From contig JAAALK010000082.1 in assembly GCA_019279435.1 (NCBI GenBank), forward strand, positions 20,613,116 to 20,677,115: 64,000 nt of DNA, given 5' to 3'. Of this stretch, positions 9,681-21,828 are shown in pieces; position 1 is the stretch's first letter; each line of letters opens with the position of its first letter. A program made the position numbers and the translations under genes. This DNA is from Zizania palustris. Its lineage: Eukaryota > Streptophyta > Magnoliopsida > Poales > Poaceae. The notes below the pieces were generated by a model that was not told the origin of the DNA, ran no database searches, and worked only from the letters and a program-made list of their open reading frames with translations.

Positions 9681-12371
9681 ATGACTTCTCGTGGCAAGGT
9701 CCCGTCCTTTGAAGCTTATGGCTATAACTATTGGAAGACTCGCATGCGAGCCTATCTTATGAGCTAAGGCTCGGACATCTAGGACATTTGCGTTCACGCC
9801 ACGTTCGTTATATTGCTAGTTGCTGAGCATGGTACTCCTGGTATCATTGCCCAACATCTGAACAATAGTAAGGCTGTGAACATCCTGTTTTCTGGTTTAA
9901 GTCCCACTAAATTTGAGCATGTGAGCCATCTCTCCACTGCGAGAAAGATCTGGTCTACCCTCAAGGCACACCATGAGGGAACAGCCCAGGTCAAGGCTTG
10001 GCTCTATCAGACCTACCGGCGTGAATATGAAAATTTCACACAAAAGCCAGGTGAATCTATTGAAGCGTTGTTTGGTCATTTTCAATCGATCATTAACAAG
10101 CTTTGGGACAACAAGGCTGAGGGTGCTCAGTTAGTCTCAGATCACGAGCAGGCGCTCAAGGTTCTCCATACCTTGGACCCAAAGATCTGGGAGATCAAGG
10201 TATCCTCTATCATTGAGAGCACTTCTTATGATACCTTGACCATTTCTGAGTTGTTTAGCAAGCTGAAGGCCACTGAGGTTGATATCCAGCTGAGATCAAA
10301 TCTCATTGGCTCTGGATCAAAGTCCCTGGCCCTTGCTACACCTTCTGTTGATCCCTCTTCTGTGAGCTGTGCTGGGTTCTCTTTGATGTCTATCACTGAG
10401 GACCAGCTTGAGTCTTTGGGAGATGATGACCTGTGTCTTTTTAACAACTGGGTGTGTCGAGTTTATGACAAGAGAATGTTCAAAAGACACGGCACAAAGA
10501 CCGGATGCTTTGAGTGTGGTGATCCAGGAAACTTCATCGCCGACTGCCCCAAGCGCAGTGGTCACAAGAAGGGCACTAGTGGTGGCTTCCACGACTCCGG
10601 CAAGCACGACAGCTCTTCCTTCAACAAGGGCAAGCCAAAAACTAGATTCTTCAGAAAGGCCCTGAAGGACTACCGGCGTGAGAACAAGAAGCGCGACAAG
10701 GCCTTCTTCACCGAGATGGAGAAGAGTTACTCCAAGCGGTCCACGTCTTCTTCCTCTTCATCGAGCTCAAGCGATGAGGAGATTGTCATCAGGAAGGGGA
10801 AGGACAAGGACGATCCGGTGGGTCTTTGCTTCATGGCTTTTGGGGACAGATCAAAGAGCCACTCACACCAGCGCCGAAGATCCCGCAAGAGCTTCTACTC
10901 AATGGCTCTCGGGGATAAGGAAGAGAAGAGCTCCTCCGATGACTCCGACGATGACGACAATGAAAAGGTATCATCTTATGAACGAGAAATCGTTGATTTA
11001 CTTGAAAGCAATCATCAGGAGTTAAAATATCGTGAAAAACTGCTTAGAGGAGCTAAGAAGAGGATAGATGAGTTAGAGAGTGAGCTTGCCGTGGCCAACA
11101 GCATAATTGAGAGTCTATCTTCTTCCCCCTGCTTGGGTGATAGCAGTGAGTGCCCGAAGTGTGAGGTGCTTTTGTGTGACCTGTCGACTCTAAAGTCCGG
11201 GTACACAGAAAGGGTTGATGAGAGGGACGCTTTGGCCACTGAGCTTGAAAGCGCTCAGCTGGAGCTGAAAGATGCTCAAGCCACTGTCGTCGCACCCTGT
11301 GCTGATTGCCCATCTCATCTAGCTGTCTTAGCTGAGCTGAAAGCTAAGGGCGATGAGCATTTGGGGGATTTGGAGACACTGTCAGTTCCACCCACTGTCT
11401 GTGAGAACTGCTTGTCTCTTAGAATGGAGTTGATTAAGCTGAAAGCCGAGAACTCTGTCCAGGTAGATAGCGAGTGTGAGAACTGCTTGTCTCTTAGAAT
11501 GGAGCTAGCTGATTCTCAGAATGAGAACTTTTACCTCCGCTCTATCCTGAGTTGGATCAGTGCCCGAGAGCCATAGCTCGGCATGATGATCCAGCAGTTC
11601 AAGAGGCAGGATGGGTTTGGGGTAGGTTACACCTACACCAAGGCTGACTTTGAGAGTGCCATTAGCCGTGCAGGGGAGTGGAGTAAAATGACTCCTAAGC
11701 AGAGATATCCCAAGACTCACTCCAATGAGTCTTCCCTGGCTAGTCAGCCCAACGATGGAGTGATCCATGAACAGCCCAAAGCTCCCCCAAAGAAGCCCAT
11801 CTGGGTTCCAAAGCCCAAACACCTCCACACTTCTCTTGACTCTCTTCCTGGGCCCTCTCGACCCAAGAAGACTACACCAAACACCACTAAGCCCAAGAAC
11901 CCCAAGCATCAACCACATCCCAAGAAGCCCACCTATCATTGTGAGTATTGCTAGAGAGACGGGCATCTTGCTGATTTTTGCTTCAGAAGGAAGCGGGTTG
12001 GGAGAGCAGAGCGTGCTCGTGGTGGTCAGGAGCAGTTCTACCAGCAGGGTGGTAGACTGAGAGTTCCTCGACGCAGGGAGAGGCTGAAGGCTAGGCCACG
12101 TCGTGTAGGTGGTGGTAGAGGAGACGACCTTCATGCCCGTGCTCCAGTTGGTGGTGTTCGTTCCGGCAGAGTTCTAGGCCGTTTTGGCTACGGTCCTTGA
12201 CCTCGTGGCAGAGGTTTTAGGCAAAACCATGGACCGCACTTTGAGCCGCGTTTTGGTCCAAACTCTTCTAATGGTTTTCGCTTTCCTTGTTTTGAGCAGA
12301 TGGCTCGACACTGGTTTAGTTCTTTTGCTAAACCTGGTGCCGGACCATTTGCTCCCCCTTACAACCACTGA
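9681..12371 (+). pseudogene. gag: SIRE-A Gag (coiled-coil, two zinc knuckles)
   Basis: Gag forms the virus-like particle and binds element RNA. It starts at ATG 9681 in the VPSFEAYGYNYW context shared with copia-3. The N-terminal Gag domain is interrupted by stops near 9766 and 9781, after which the frame is open from 9813 to 11576. The first knuckle at 10506-10547 reads CFECGDPGNFIADC, so the zinc-binding His is Asn. Next come a basic region, a run of Ser followed by DEE, and a long coiled coil (about 10970-11560) with repeated ENCLSLRMEL units. A TAG ends the coiled-coil part (11574-11576). The second knuckle is broken by TAG at 11952-11954. The final TGA lies at 12369-12371, with pol beginning in another frame. 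Confidence 0.85.
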
Positions 12372-12373
12372 TT

Positions 12374-15300
12374 GTGCAGGATCGGGGACTGGAGGACATT
12401 TGGATCATGGACTCAGGATGTTCTCGCCACATTACAGGACATCGCAGATGGTTCTCTAGTCTCACTCCTCCGAGCTCCAAAGAGTACATCACATTCAGAA
12501 ACAGTGGTCAAGGGAAGGTTAGTGGCATAGGCTCAATTCACATTTCAGACCATTTCTCCTTGAAGAATGTTGCTTTGGTTAAAAACTTGAACTTTAACTT
12601 GATTTCTATCTCGCAACTTCTTGAGGATGGTTTGGAAGTGCGTTTTAAGAAGGGCAATTCTTCTGTGTTTGATTCTAGAGGGTCTTTGATTTGTAGATCT
12701 TACCACTCGATAAAGTTTTTCGAATTGACTTCTCTAGTTCTTTTGGCTCTTCTCGCTGTTTGATAGCTGGATCTTCTTCTGAGCTCTAATAGTGGCATAG
12801 GAGGTTAGGTCATTTGAGTTTTGATCTGCTAGTCAGGTTAAGCTCTATGGACCTCCTCCGAGGATTGCCCAAGCTTAAAATGGAGAAAGATCTAGTTTGT
12901 CATCCCTGTCGTCATGGGAAAATGGTTGCCGCTTCTCACTCACCTGTGACTCAAGTGATGACTTCGTATCCGGGTGAGCTGTTACATTTGGACACTGTCG
13001 GTCTAGCTCGGGTACGCTCAGTCGGTGGGAAGTGGTACGCGCTTGTGATTGTTGACGATTTTTCTCTATTCTCGTGGGTTTTCTTTTTGGAGTCTAAGGA
13101 TGACACTTTTCATTTTGTTCATGACCTGATTTTGAAGCTGAAGAATGAGAACAATGGTCGGATGTGAGCAATTCACTCCGACAATGGCTCTGAGTTCAAG
13201 AACTCTCAGTTCGTCAGCTTCTGTAGCGATCAGGGTCTTGACCATCAGTTTTCTGCTCCTTACACTCCCCCACAAAACGGCATTGTGGAACGAAAGAACC
13301 GCACGCTAGTCGAGATGACCAGGACGATGCTCGATGAGCACAGGACTCCTAGGCGTTTTTGGGCTGAATCCATGAACACGGCTTGCTATGTGGCCAACCG
13401 CATTTTTCTTAGAGCTTACCTTGGTAAGACCTCTTATGAATTGTGGTTTGGCAGACAACCCAAAGTGAGCCACTTGCGAGCGTTTGGCTGCAAGTGCTCT
13501 GTGCTCAAGAAGGAGGGCATTTGGACAAGTTTGAATCTCGTTGCTGGGATGGAGTTTTTCTTGGCTAAGCGTTGCATTCTCGAGGCTTCCGTGTTTGGAA
13601 CCTCGACTCCCAGTAGCTTGTCGAGACTTGCGAGGTTTCATTTGACGAGTCCTTGCCTTCTTTGACTCCTTCTTTTGAGCTTTCTAGTGATGGTGAGCTC
13701 GGAGAGTCCATCTTCGAGGGAGATGATGATGCTCCAGCTACTGATGAGGGTGGGCCTTCTGCACCACCTGCAGAACCCACACCTTCTGAGACTTCGACTG
13801 AGGACGAGGGCGGACCTCTGATCACTTCTTCCACTTCGATTGAGCCCCCTCAGTCGAGTCCAGAGGTGCCAGCTGCTGACTCTGGAGAGGTGACTTCAGA
13901 TGACCAAGGATCCCGAGCAGTTCAGCGTGATCACCCCACAGAGCTCATCATTGGTGATTTGACTGAGAGAACTTTGCGTTCATCTGGTACCTCACTTGCT
14001 GTGTTTGCTGAATCTGCTTTTGTTGCATCCTTTGAGAGCAGAGATGTTTCTCATGCTCTTTCTGATTCTAATTGGATTAATGCTATGCAAGAAGAGCTTG
14101 AGAATTTTGTCCGTAATCGGGTTTGGACCCTAGTTCAGCCGCCACCAGGATGCAACCCTATAGGCACCAAGTGGGTGTTCAAGAATAAACAAGGTGAAGA
14201 TGGGGTTGTGGTGTGCAACAAAGCTCGACTAGTTGCCCAGGGCTTTTGCCAGAAGGAAGGTATTGACTTTGAAGAAACCTCCGCTCCTATTGCCCGTCTT
14301 GAGTCCATTCACATTCTTTTAGCTTTTGCCATTTCGAAGGGTTTTAAGCTTTTTCAAATGGATGTCAAGAGTGCTTTTCTGAACGGGTATATAGAGGAGG
14401 AAGTGTATGTTAGGAAGCCTCCCGGTTTTGAGAACCCTAAGTTTACTCGACATGTTTTTAAGTTGCAAAAAGCTTTATACGGGTTGTAGCTAGCCCCCAG
14501 GGGTTGGTATGACCGGTTAAAGCAATTTTTGTTGGGGAAGGGCTTTGTGATGGGTTCGGTGGATAAGACTCTCTTTTTGCTCAGAGTTGCTTCAGATTTT
14601 TTAGTTGCTCAGATTTACGTGGATGATATTATCTTTGGCGGTACTACTAATGATCTTGTGTCCAAGTTTTTTGAGCAGATGCATAGTGAGTTTGAGATGA
14701 GCCTCATGGGTGAGCTGAAGTATTTCTTAGGGCTCTAGATCAAACAGACCAAGGACGACACCTTCATCCACCAAGGTAAGTACACTCGTGACATGTTGAA
14801 AAAATTTGACTTTGGTGGTGATTTGAAGCCGCAGATGACCCCGATGGGCACATCTGGGGGTCTGGACAAGGATGAGAGCGGCGTCAAGGTCAACGAGAGA
14901 GAGTTTGGAGAGATGATAGGTTCGCTGTTGTACTTGACGGCAACAAGACCGGACATACAGTTCACCGTGGGACTTTGTGCGCGTTTCCAGTCTTCACCAC
15001 GCGCGTCTCATCAGCAGGCTGTCAAGCGCATCTTTATGTATCTCACTTATGCGCCCGATCTCGGTCTTTACTATTCAGCATCATCATCTCTTGATTTATC
15101 TGGTTTTTCGGATGCTGATTTTGGTGGGTGTCGGTTGGATCTCAAGTCGACTTCTGGTACTTGCCAGTTTCTTGGTTCTTCTCTTGTCTCTTGGTCTTCT
15201 CGAAAGCAATCTGGAGTTGCTCTTTAGACCACTAAGGCTGAGTATGTAGCTGCTGCTCACAGTTGGTTTGGATGATTTCCACTCTGCGAGATTTTGGGTT

Positions 15301-15598
15301 GTTCTTTCCTACTAGAGTTCCTTTGTTTTGCGACAGCACCAGTGCTATTAGTGTAGGGAAAAACCCTTGTCTCCATTCAAAAACCAAACATATTGATGTG
15401 CGCTTTCACTTTCTGGGGGATCAATATGAGAAAGGTGTCATTGACCTTGTTCATGTTGATACCCATCATCAGTTGGCTGACATTTTCACCAAACCCCTAG
15501 ATCAGTCTACCTTTGAGCATTTACGAGGGGATTTGGGTGTTGTGTATCCTTTTAGGATATTTTGTGTTAGTTTTCTTTCTTCTTTACTCTTTTCTTGA
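12374..15598 (+). pseudogene. pol: SIRE-A Pol (PR-IN-RT-RNase H), multiply broken
   Basis: The order protease-integrase-RT-RNase H is diagnostic of Ty1-copia. Protease has its DSG at 12410-12418 in a WIMDSGCSRH context. The integrase zinc region and catalytic core (LLHLDTVG, HSDNGSEFK, QNGIVERKN) are separated by a TGA at 13165-13167. Several frameshifts follow near 13500-13650. RT has QMDVKSAFLNG and YVDD at 14616-14627. RNase H shows FSDADFGGC and the STSGTC block and ends near the KPLDQST motif. Further stops lie at 14487, 14736 and 15225. At least some resemble C-to-T changes (CAG to TAG, CGA to TGA). Confidence 0.88.
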
Positions 15599-16884
15599 GT
15601 CTTTTTGTGTGTGTTCATATCATACATATTCACACATCACACTTTTGAGCTGCTTCTTTTATATGATTGAACCGCTTTACTTATTGTAGCTGGTACATGT
15701 TTTTGATTACTTGTCAATTTACATGCTTTGGTTCAGTTCACTTGATATGTCTGATATCTGTCATATGCATGGATTTTACGCTTTAAACATGAAAAATGGT
15801 CACCATTGCTTCTGGTAACTAGCATGCGTAGGCTGAATGTTTTTGCTATCTGTTACATGCTTGGTAGCTAGTTCCTCACATAGATGTAGATATGCAACTT
15901 GGACATCTTTATGCTTAAACATGGAAAATGTGCTATAAAAAATAAAAATCAAGAAATCAATGAAAATTCCAGGCCTTTTATGCTTGAGTTGAAAAGATCT
16001 AAGTGGGTTTGCTTTGTCGCATTACATTGTTCTGGACTGCTTACCATAGCACTTTGGTATGAACTAGGACGGTGTAGTGTATGCCAAGACCAATGTCTTA
16101 AGCTTCTGATGGTCCAGCTCTGGCCTAGGTTTGACTTGGTCGGTTAGCATAAGGTTTGACATGCAAATAAGCCTTGGCAAAAATGAAAAAAAGGACAATG
16201 AGAAAGCCTGAACCTTAAAAAGATAACAAGTTTGCTGAAGCACTTTGTTTTGAACAATGCTTATCTTGGTAGATATCAGTTAGCTTCTGCATCTCATGCT
16301 TTACTTTGCTTGTCAACTGGAAAATGTGGTGATGCTTTTGTTTGCAAAAATTGAAAATGCGTGCTAATGACTTTCTTTAGATATCATCTGTTGCACTGAT
16401 CATGCCATGTATCTTAGATAGTATGTCCTTTGTTGTATCTGTTAGATGTTGTAATTGCAGTCAATCATATCTGAGAAGCATGCTTTATTCACACCACCTG
16501 CACCCCAGTTGCATTCATTGCATATTTTGAGGGGGAGTTGCGTTTCAGGGGGAGTCTGTGTTTTTTTTAGAGTGCTTGATGAGTTCACTTGTCAACAAGG
16601 GGGAGAATTTTTGGGATAAGAGTTTCAGGGGCAGTTTTTGTTCCGTCTGTCCTTACTCTTTGATGTTTCTGAGATCGCACTGATTTTGAGCTTTTACATT
16701 TTGGTTAACAATAATGACCACTTCTTGCTTTTGTTTGGCTTTCGGTCATTAGGGTTAAACTTTTACTTTATTTTCTTCTTCTCTGTTTTTTCTTGTGCTT
16801 TGTTTTCGTGTTTCCACATGTGTTCGCAGGTACTGAAGAGCTGATGAAGTGAAGTGTTGACAATGCACTCATCAAGCGGGATAT
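15599..16884 (+). other. 3' non-coding region of copia-2
   Basis: No supported ORF. It is collinear with 443-1824, and the block 15992-16179 is also shared with SIRE-B. GGGGGAG tracts occur near 16532, 16548 and 16600; the final tract before the LTR is altered (CAAGCGGGATAT). Confidence 0.7.
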
Positions 16885-18408
16885 TGAGGAGCCATGCTGA
16901 ATAGCGTGGGCCTCATGGCTCCAGATGTGATGAGTCATTGTCAACGATAGTCAAAGAGGACAGAGGAAGAGAGGAGATCTGCTGCTTCATGGGCCGCGTG
17001 TGACTCAGGTACATAGGCAGCGAGCGACTATCGGGCAGAGGGGCTGCGAAGTCGGGCTGGCCCAATCCGGGTACATGGGCTAGGAGCAGCAGAGGACCCA
17101 CTGGGTTGTTGACCAGGATTGACTCAGGTACACGGGCGGTGAGTTATTGCCGGGTTGAGAGAGCTGCGGAATCGGGCCGGCCCAATCCGGGTACCTGGTG
17201 CAAAGTCGGTGGAGGCTTTGTCAGTTTCGGCGCAAAACTGACGACCGTTGATCTTGTATCGGACTGTCTAGAAGAGAAGTCGTAGTCGCTATGAAAGTTT
17301 AGCTTCCGGATAAGTCATCTGTAAATAGGAGTTTACTATTTTGTCCCTAGGCCCACAGTCAGTCAGTCGAGTCTGTAAAAATATCCTAAGGGCAGTTTAG
17401 TCTTTTCCTTTTATTTCAGCGTCAGTAAAAAAACCCTAAGGGGCTGGTGGAATATTCCTAGCCATTGGACAACCTATAAATAGGGCCCCAATCCCTAGGG
17501 TTAGGTCACCCTTTTCAAGAAATGACTTTTTAATCAAGGATTGGGTCATTTTGTGTTTCCTGCGTTTTCTCTCTCCTGTTCTGTTCTAAGGTTTTGTTTT
17601 GACATACTTCGACACTCTTTTTTGAAGCATACTTCGACAGGCTTCGGAGTTAGCTTCGAAGCATGTCTCTCTGGTAGACTTTGTTCGAAGTGTGTTTTCT
17701 GAGATCTTTCTGCTGCTGCTTTCGAGGGTTACAGTTTGTGTGTTCGAAGCTTGTCATTCCAAGTTAGTCCTCGATTTGGAGGTTACCACTTCTGTAGTCA
17801 TACCTCGATCAAGCTAGCTTCGAAGGTAGAGTGTAGGCTTCGATTTGGTCTTGCTGCTGTGTGTTTGGCTTCGCTTCTCGTTCGAAGATTGCTTTTCTGT
17901 GAACTTTGTTCGAAGCTTTCTGATCTAAGTCTAGGCTTCGAAGTACACTGTTCGATGCAAGCTTCGATACTCTCATACTTCGCACCGAAGCATACTTCGC
18001 ATTTTGTCTCACTCGAACTAGGCTAGACTCAACAGACCATCAGCATTTTAACGACAACCTTCGCTAGACCTCGACAAGGGACTCCGAAGCAGGCTTCGAC
18101 ACAGCGAAGTAGGCTTCACCAAGTTTCAAGCAGGAGACAAAGTTGAACAGTAACTTCTCATCACTTTTCATGTACACTTAGATCATCTGTTGAGAAGTTT
18201 GATTTGCCATGTCTTGAATATTTTGCTTATCTGCCTATTACCACTGTAATGGTGTTTCTCTATTTTTGACACCGGTCATTTTTAGGTTAGGTACTTTTAG
18301 ACTTAGGCATTTTGTTCACGCTTTGCTGCTTAGTATTTCGAGGTGCATTGAGTGTTGGGAGCAGGCCATAGATTCGAAAGAATTTTTAGGCACCCATTCA
18401 CCCCCCTC
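16885..18408 (+). repeat. 3' LTR of copia-2, truncated at its end
   Basis: It begins TGAGGAGCC as in the 5' LTR. Compared with that LTR it lacks about 440 bp after CTCTCTCCT (near 17575), and also the terminal CTGGTCGCTACTTT...CCTACA. It stops at about 18408 in a C-rich run and passes straight into Tat coding sequence. Confidence 0.85.
17475..17483 (+). promoter_or_regulatory. TATA box of copia-2 3' LTR
   Basis: TATAAATAG in the same context as 8209-8217. Confidence 0.7.
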
Positions 18409-19143
18409 AATATTGCTCTAGTTGAGGTAGTGCCATGGAAACTTTAGTTTGATGGTTCGGCTTGCAAGAGTGGCCAAGGTATTGGAGTGGTTCTCATATC
18501 ACCTAATGGAATGCACTTTGAAACTTCGGCCCGTCTAGAATTTTCTTCCACTAATAACCAAGCCGATTATGAAGCTTTATTGCTAGGTCTTGAATTACTA
18601 TAATCTGTAGGTGCTAGACATGTCCACGCATATGGTCATTCTTTGTTAGTAGTGCAACAAGTAGCTAAAAGTGCTCAATGCTTTAACGGCTTGTTGAATA
18701 GTTACTTGGATAAGTGTCTAAGCATAGTTGCTGCTTTTGATGACTTCAAAATCTCTCACGTGTCAAGAGAAGCCAATTCAGTCGCAAATGATTTGGCTCA
18801 GCAAGCATCTGGTTACCAAGTCAGGAGAGGAAAATTTTTTGTATTGGAGAAGCCGATGCTTGGTCTCACTACCGGAGCTAGTAACGGTGGGCAGGCGCAC
18901 CCTCTAGGTCGAACCCCTCTGGCCGCCGAAGGTCACTGCATGCCAAGGTCCCTGAACCGGAGTACTCTGCCAACCGAGAGACCTGGCACGCCGGCGTCCA
19001 TAGGCCGAAGCCTCCCGCACGGAGAAGGCTCCCCGGAGTCCGAACCCTCCGGAGGTCTTCGGCCCAGTACACTCCGAAACGGCCAGTCCGACAAGGCTTC
19101 AGCAGGAGCAGGAATGGCTAGGGGGGCACCCCGAAGTCAGTAA
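18409..19143 (+). pseudogene. pol: Tat second RNase H-like domain plus GC-rich linker
   Basis: The reading WKLYFDGSACKSGQG...NNQADYEALLLGL is the start of the additional RNase H typical of Tat elements. The domain continues through ISHVSREANSVANDLAQQ at about 18750-18810, with a stop near 18600. From about 18870 to 19140 the frame stays open but changes character to a GC-rich, Pro/Ser/Gly/Arg-rich linker without a recognised fold. It is rich in CCGAAG/CTTCGG motifs like those of the Tat LTR. Upstream, the end of the first RNase H and the start of this domain are missing at the copia-2 junction. Confidence 0.75.
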
Positions 19144-19199
19144 TTTAGAATTTTTTTCAGAAGGTGAGCCAGCGAGACCCTCTGAAACCTATAAGGGCG

Positions 19200-20383
19200 A
19201 TAGGAGAATCCCAATCATCTAGTATTTGAGAGACCCTAGCCAAAGGGTTGATCGGAAGGTTCGGTGACAAGCATTAAAATTCGTGTTGATAGACGACACA
19301 TTGTACCGCCAAACCATCGATGGAGTACTATTGAAGTGTTTAGACCACGAACAATCCTAGGTGGCTACGGGAGAAGTCCATGAAGGACTTTGCGGCACTC
19401 ATCAGTCGACCCCAAAAATGAGTTGGATGCTCAAAAGAGCGGGTTTTTATTGGCCGACTATGACTGAAGATTGTTTCAAGTACTATAGAGGGTGTGAAGC
19501 ATGTCAGAAGTTTGGCAATATTTAATTGACTCCTGCCTCATTGCTCAATCCTATTGTCAAGCCATGGCCGTTTCGAGGTTGGGGTTTAGACTTCATTGGC
19601 CAGATTCACCCTCCTTCCTCAAAAGGGCATCGGTTCGTATTGATGGTGACGGATTTTTTCACTAAGTGGACTGAGGCCGTACCTCTCAATAACATGACTC
19701 ACAATGAGGTACGTGATTTTATCTTGAAGCACATCATACATAGATTCGGCATTCCTCAAACTCTTACTACGGATCAAGGTAGTTCATTTGTTTCTAGAGA
19801 ATTGAGGGACTTCATCGAATATTATGGTATTCAGTTGATAAACTCTACACCTTACTATGCTCAGGCCAATGGTCAGGCCGAGTCTAGTAATAAAACCATG
19901 ATTAAGCTCAATAAGAAGAAAATTGAAGAGTTTCCTAAAAAGTGGCATGAAGTGCTTTCCGAGGTGTTGTGGGCTTGTAGAATTGCAAAGCACGGTGATA
20001 CCAACGTCAGTCCATATGAGTTGGTATATGGGAAAGAAGACGTTCTGCCTGTAGAGGTAGATCTTGGTTCCTTAAGAGTGTTAAAGCAAGATGGCTTATC
20101 GGTCAATGAGTATGAAACTCTTCTAAAGGATAATCTAGATGAAGTGACCGATAAGAGACTAAGGGCTTTAGAAGCCATAGAAGTAGACAAGAAGAGAGTA
20201 GCTAAAGCCTACAATAAGAAGGTTAAACCAAAATCATTTCAAGTAGGAGACTTGGTGTGGAAGACGATTTTTCCCTTAGGCACGAAGAGTCCCAAATTTT
20301 GTAAATGGTCACCTACTTGGGAAGGTCCTTTCAAGATAGCTGAAATCGCTCCCGGCAATGCATACGTGTTGGAATCTCTGTGA
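19200..20383 (+). pseudogene. pol: Tat gypsy integrase
   Basis: Integrase inserts the cDNA into the genome. The HHCC zinc region (HEGLCGTH...CEACQKFG) lies at about 19375-19520 with stops nearby. The core from 19526 is open to the end. The catalytic acids are visible in GLDFIGQ (about 19587), TTDQGSSF (about 19770) and GQAESSN (about 19875). The C-terminal part (QVGDLVWKTIFPLG...WEGPFKI) ends at TGA 20381-20383, about 150 bases before the purine tract. The open stretch of 285 codons suggests fairly recent loss, but the upstream breaks make it a pseudogene. Confidence 0.85.
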
Positions 20384-20530
20384 GGAGAGCGGTTTCGAAG
20401 AGCTTTGAATGGTAGGTATTTGAAAAGGTATGTCCCAAGCATGTGGCAAACAACATAAAAGGTGTTGAAAAGCCGATATGGACGGTATCGTCTTCAGCTC
20501 GTTGTGCTTTTTGTTCACTCAGTTCACTAA

Positions 20531-20546
20531 AAGGCAGGGGGGCATG
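20531..20546 (+). other. Polypurine tract of Tat element
   Basis: A purine-rich AAGGCAGGGGGGCAT-like run directly precedes the LTR start. It primes plus-strand DNA synthesis. Confidence 0.7.
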
Positions 20547-21828
20547 TGTTGATAGCAAAAAATGGCATTAATGGCTGAGATTGTCAGAATTTCAGTTTTG
20601 GTACTCTTGGCCAAAAATACACATGTCCAGGGTCAGGCTAAAGCCCTATAGGACCGAAGGTACATTGGGCTATGGTCTCTGAAAGCCTCTGGCCAGCACA
20701 CGGCTTTCGGCTAGGAAGCCTTCGGAGGCCCACGCCACCGAAGCTTCGGCCCGAGGAGCAGGCCTCGATGGGCCTGGCCGAAGACCACTACGGTAGAGAT
20801 AGAGTTGTATACAATTTTGGCTAAGTTTTTTATCTCCATCCGGCTGAATTACACAAGTCCAGTGTCAGGCTAAAGCCCCTATAAATAAAGAGGCGAGGCC
20901 AGCGTAGAAGCCCCCCAACACAAACCAAACCAAAGCCATAGCTTTGATCGCATTTATTTACCTTTAATTTTTTGTACCTCTTCGTGGGTTTGCTTGGAAG
21001 CGCTCCGCCGACCACTTTGGAACAGTTGTAACCCTTGTTACTTCACTTGTGAAGTATCCGTTAATCTACGTAATAGATTGTTATCGCCTTGGTACTTTGC
21101 CTGTGAAGTATCTGCTAATCTGCGTAACAGATTGCTACCTTCGCTACTAGTGCAACACTTAGCAGAATTCGGTCCTCAGGCCGAATTGGTACTTCGAATC
21201 TTCTTTGTTGCAGGTTCCCATGTTCAGAGCTACTTCGTCGGAGGTGTCCAGAGCTGAGAGATCCGTTTCGAAGGTCGTTAGGACACCCTTCGGCGAGATT
21301 ACAGGCTTCGACGACAGGCTTCGCCAGCACACTTCGTCACAACAGGCTTTGCCATGCTCGTACCTCGCTCTGGACGAAGTTGCTCGCGCACGGCGTTTGG
21401 GTTATTATTTTGTACTTCGCCATATCAGAGACTTCGTGTCGAACCCCACCGTTCGGAGGTGATTGTCATGTCCTGATCCGTTCGGAGTTTATCTTCAACC
21501 GGACAAGTCCGAACGCCAAAGGCACCCTTCGGCGAGACACTTCACACCGGACGCCGAAGGTATACTTCGGTGACCCCTTCGCACCAGACTTCGAAGCAGA
21601 CAGGCTCTAGCCAGTTTGCTGATTTTATTATGTTTAATATATTTCTTTCGACTAATTGGATTATTTTGTGTGATCTGATTTCTTGGCGACTCCACCCCCC
21701 TTATCACGACTAAGGGTTGTCGGAACGCAACGTCGGTGCTGCGTCACGCTTAGGCTCATCCCTAAGTATCCGCACACTTTTGGATCATCGAACTGACTGA
21801 AGTGCGGGGGGACGTTCTCGTGTCAACA
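20547..21828 (+). repeat. 3' LTR of Tat element
   Basis: TGTTGATAGC...GTGTCAACA, 1282 bp, with TGTTGA/TCAACA inverted ends. The same family recurs at 48573-49863 on the minus strand. U3 and the downstream part are rich in CTTCGG and CGAAG motifs. The next five bases are ATAAT, but no 5' copy can be checked. Confidence 0.85.
20880..20888 (+). promoter_or_regulatory. TATA box of Tat LTR
   Basis: TATAAATAA after a CAGGCTAAAGCCC segment; the same context exists in the solo LTR at 49527-49536. Confidence 0.65.

Larger units (their letters stand above)
7619..18408 (+). mobile_element. SIRE-A Ty1-copia element, near full length (copia-2)
   Basis: Both LTRs, primer site, gag, pol in copia order (PR-IN-RT-RH) and the 3' non-coding region are present. 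The element lies in the Tat RNase H region. The 3' LTR lacks its last roughly 24 bases, and the Tat sequence after it resumes further downstream. A deletion at the right junction therefore removed the LTR end, the target duplication and some Tat coding. Many stops and frameshifts in pol make this copy inactive. Confidence 0.88.
6421..21828 (+). mobile_element. Tat-lineage Ty3-gypsy element, 5'-truncated
   Basis: The recognisable order is RT, RNase H, a second RNase H-like domain, integrase, purine tract and 3' LTR. A second RNase H of plant/archaeal type between RNase H and integrase is a hallmark of the Tat (Retand/Ogre) lineage. The 5' LTR, gag and protease are missing. Copia-2 interrupts the coding region at 7619. 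A solo LTR of the same family lies at 48573-49863 on the opposite strand. Confidence 0.8.

Noticed and set aside
15599..16884. env-like gene between pol and 3' LTR of SIRE elements
   Set aside because: Searched for by eye in three copies (443-1824, 15599-16884, 60671-61797). No shared reading frame, signal peptide or transmembrane pattern.
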